The position numbers were made by a program, and so were the translations under genes. A stretch of 5,064 bases of DNA. It comes from Methylocapsa sp. (GTDB taxonomy: Bacteria > Pseudomonadota > Alphaproteobacteria > Rhizobiales > Beijerinckiaceae). The stretch covers positions 1 through 5,064 of the forward strand of contig PLUZ01000061.1 in assembly GCA_003162995.1 (NCBI GenBank). The letters are read 5' to 3'. This document shows positions 4,329 through 5,064 of this stretch, piece after piece; within the stretch, counting starts at the first letter, position 1, and every line of letters begins with the position of its first letter. The notes below the pieces were generated by a model. The model made no database searches. It saw only the letters and a program-made list of their open reading frames with translations, and was not told where the DNA came from.

Positions 4329-4985
4329 ATGCGCAAGACCTTTTGCACCCTAAACTCAACAAATATCGTGGAGTTGCTCGCCGATCCGATCGTGCAAATG
4401 CTCATGAGGGCTGATCACGTCACGGAACAGCAGCTAATGAGTTTGATCAGCGATACGTCGAGCACACTCGCGGTAGGTTCGCAATCTGGTGCGGCGGCAC
4501 ATCCAAAGCCTCTGCCAGCGTTTGCAAATTATCGTCCTGGCGTGGGAATTATGATTCTCAACGTGAACAATGATGTGTTCGTGGGACATCGAATCAAGAC
4601 AAAAGGCAACGCATGGCAAATGCCGCAAGGTGGCATCGAGGCGGGGGAGGAACCCTCTACCGCCGCATTGCGAGAATTGAAAGAGGAAATCGGCACCGAC
4701 GACGCGGACATTTTAGCCGAAAGCAGGAGCTGGCTGCTCTATGATCTGCCCGAGGAGCTAATTGCTACGGCCCGGCATGGGCGTTGGCAGGGTCAGCGTC
4801 AAAAATGGTTTGTGATGCGTTTCAAGGGGTCTGACGCGGACATCAATATCAAGACCGGCGACCCCGAATTCTCCGCTTGGAAGTGGGTCTGTATCGAACG
4901 ACTTCCGGACCTCATCGTTCCATTCAAGAGGCACGTCTATTTGAGCGTGCTAAATGAATTCTGCGGCCCTGCGGGGCCGCTGTAG
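4329..4985 (+). CDS. RppH/NudH-type Nudix hydrolase with N-terminal extension
   Basis: A 218-residue Nudix hydrolase of the RNA pyrophosphohydrolase/Ap4A hydrolase (RppH, NudH, IalA) group. Family hallmarks: YRPGVGIMILN (68-78), AWQMPQGGIEAGEEP (95-109), a full Nudix box GX5EX7REUXEEXGU at 101-123 (GGIEAGE then RELKEEIG), SWLLYDLPEEL (134-144), GQRQKWFVMRF (155-165), GDPEFSAWKWV (177-187) and VPFKRHVYLSVL (197-208). Known members remove pyrophosphate from 5'-triphosphate RNA or cleave Ap4A, using Mg. Classic RppH is about 160-175 residues and starts near the YRP motif. Here about 65 extra residues precede it, with a helical stretch (VELLADPIVQMLMRADHVTE, 14-33) and a Ser/Ala-rich linker. The ATG at 4329 has a strong GGGGGAG site; the ATG at 4324 is out of frame and stops quickly. 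Expression is controlled by the fluoride riboswitch just upstream. Asymmetrical Ap4A hydrolases are known to be fluoride-sensitive, which fits a replacement-enzyme role. Confidence 0.92.
   Translation: MRKTFCTLNSTNIVELLADPIVQMLMRADHVTEQQLMSLISDTSSTLAVGSQSGAAAHPKPLPAFANYRPGVGIMILNVNNDVFVGHRIKTKGNAWQMPQGGIEAGEEPSTAALRELKEEIGTDDADILAESRSWLLYDLPEELIATARHGRWQGQRQKWFVMRFKGSDADINIKTGDPEFSAWKWVCIERLPDLIVPFKRHVYLSVLNEFCGPAGPL
4963..4980 (+). terminator. GC-rich hairpin at the 3' end of the Nudix gene
   Basis: GCGGCCC-TGCG-GGGCCGC, a perfect 7-bp stem over the last codons (Cys-Gly-Pro-Ala-Gly-Pro) just before the TAG at 4983. There is no T-tract, so it may stabilise the mRNA end rather than terminate on its own. 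Confidence 0.4.
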
Positions 4986-5042
4986 AAGGACATTAGCGCG
5001 CCGACCACCACCGCATCTACGGCGTCACTCGGTTCTGTCGCG

Positions 5043-5064
5043 CCACCACCTTTAAAGGTGGTGG
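5043..5064. terminator. Perfect 22-base palindrome at the window edge
   Basis: The arm CCACCACCTTT (5043-5053) is followed immediately by its exact reverse complement AAAGGTGGTGG (5054-5064). As RNA it would form a strong stem of 8 GC-rich pairs closed by an A/T centre. It lies 58 bases after the Nudix stop and could be a terminator, possibly bidirectional; any T-tract would fall outside the window. It could also be one edge of a repeat or a protein-binding site. Bases 4986-5042 show no gene. Confidence 0.4.

Noticed and set aside
1..5064. CRISPR array, tRNA, rRNA or fluoride exporter (CrcB, CLC-F) genes
   Set aside because: I saw no spaced direct repeats, no tRNA cloverleaf or rRNA sequence, and no frame with the transmembrane pattern of CrcB or CLC proteins.

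Overview
The window looks like accessory DNA from a moderately GC-rich proteobacterium. An alphaproteobacterium of the Hyphomicrobiales type is my best guess, from the style of the IS5/IS427-like element and the RppH-like Nudix protein. That placement is an inference and no taxonomic marker is present. The unifying theme is fluoride. Two RNA elements match the crcB-motif (fluoride) riboswitch: one on the minus strand at about 1591-1642 and one on the plus strand at about 4237-4283. Each has a sigma70-type promoter (TTGACG, 17-base spacer, -10) ending just before the aptamer.

Layout from left to right. Bases 1-855 hold an IS5-family insertion sequence, transposase on the minus strand, split into two frames joined by a probable -1 frameshift at A3G5, with 18-base imperfect terminal inverted repeats. 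It sits inside an enolase gene (minus strand, start at 1171) and cuts it after about 106 codons, so no catalytic barrel residues remain in view. The enolase lies downstream of the minus-strand fluoride riboswitch and its hairpin terminator, with about 360 bases of unexplained leader between them. Bases 1660-1897 form a divergent promoter region.

Rightward genes follow: a complete bacterial dynamin-like GTPase (1898-3652), then a 121-residue protein I do not recognise (GTG start at 3684, good Shine-Dalgarno, 31 bases after the dynamin stop). A 150-base spacer with weak hairpins precedes the second fluoride riboswitch. This controls an RppH/NudH-type Nudix hydrolase (4329-4985) with an N-terminal extension of about 65 residues. 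The sequence suggests a translational switch: the Shine-Dalgarno region repeats the 5-base P1 strand of the aptamer, so it can compete for the P1 partner. The window ends in a perfect 22-base palindrome.

Working model (inference): this is a fluoride-response locus. It supplies extra copies of Mg-dependent phosphoryl-transfer enzymes that fluoride inhibits (enolase and an Ap4A/RNA pyrophosphohydrolase-type Nudix enzyme), next to a dynamin-like membrane GTPase and a small partner protein. No fluoride exporter (CrcB or CLC-F) is visible in the window. The enolase arm has been broken by the IS; the Nudix arm looks intact.
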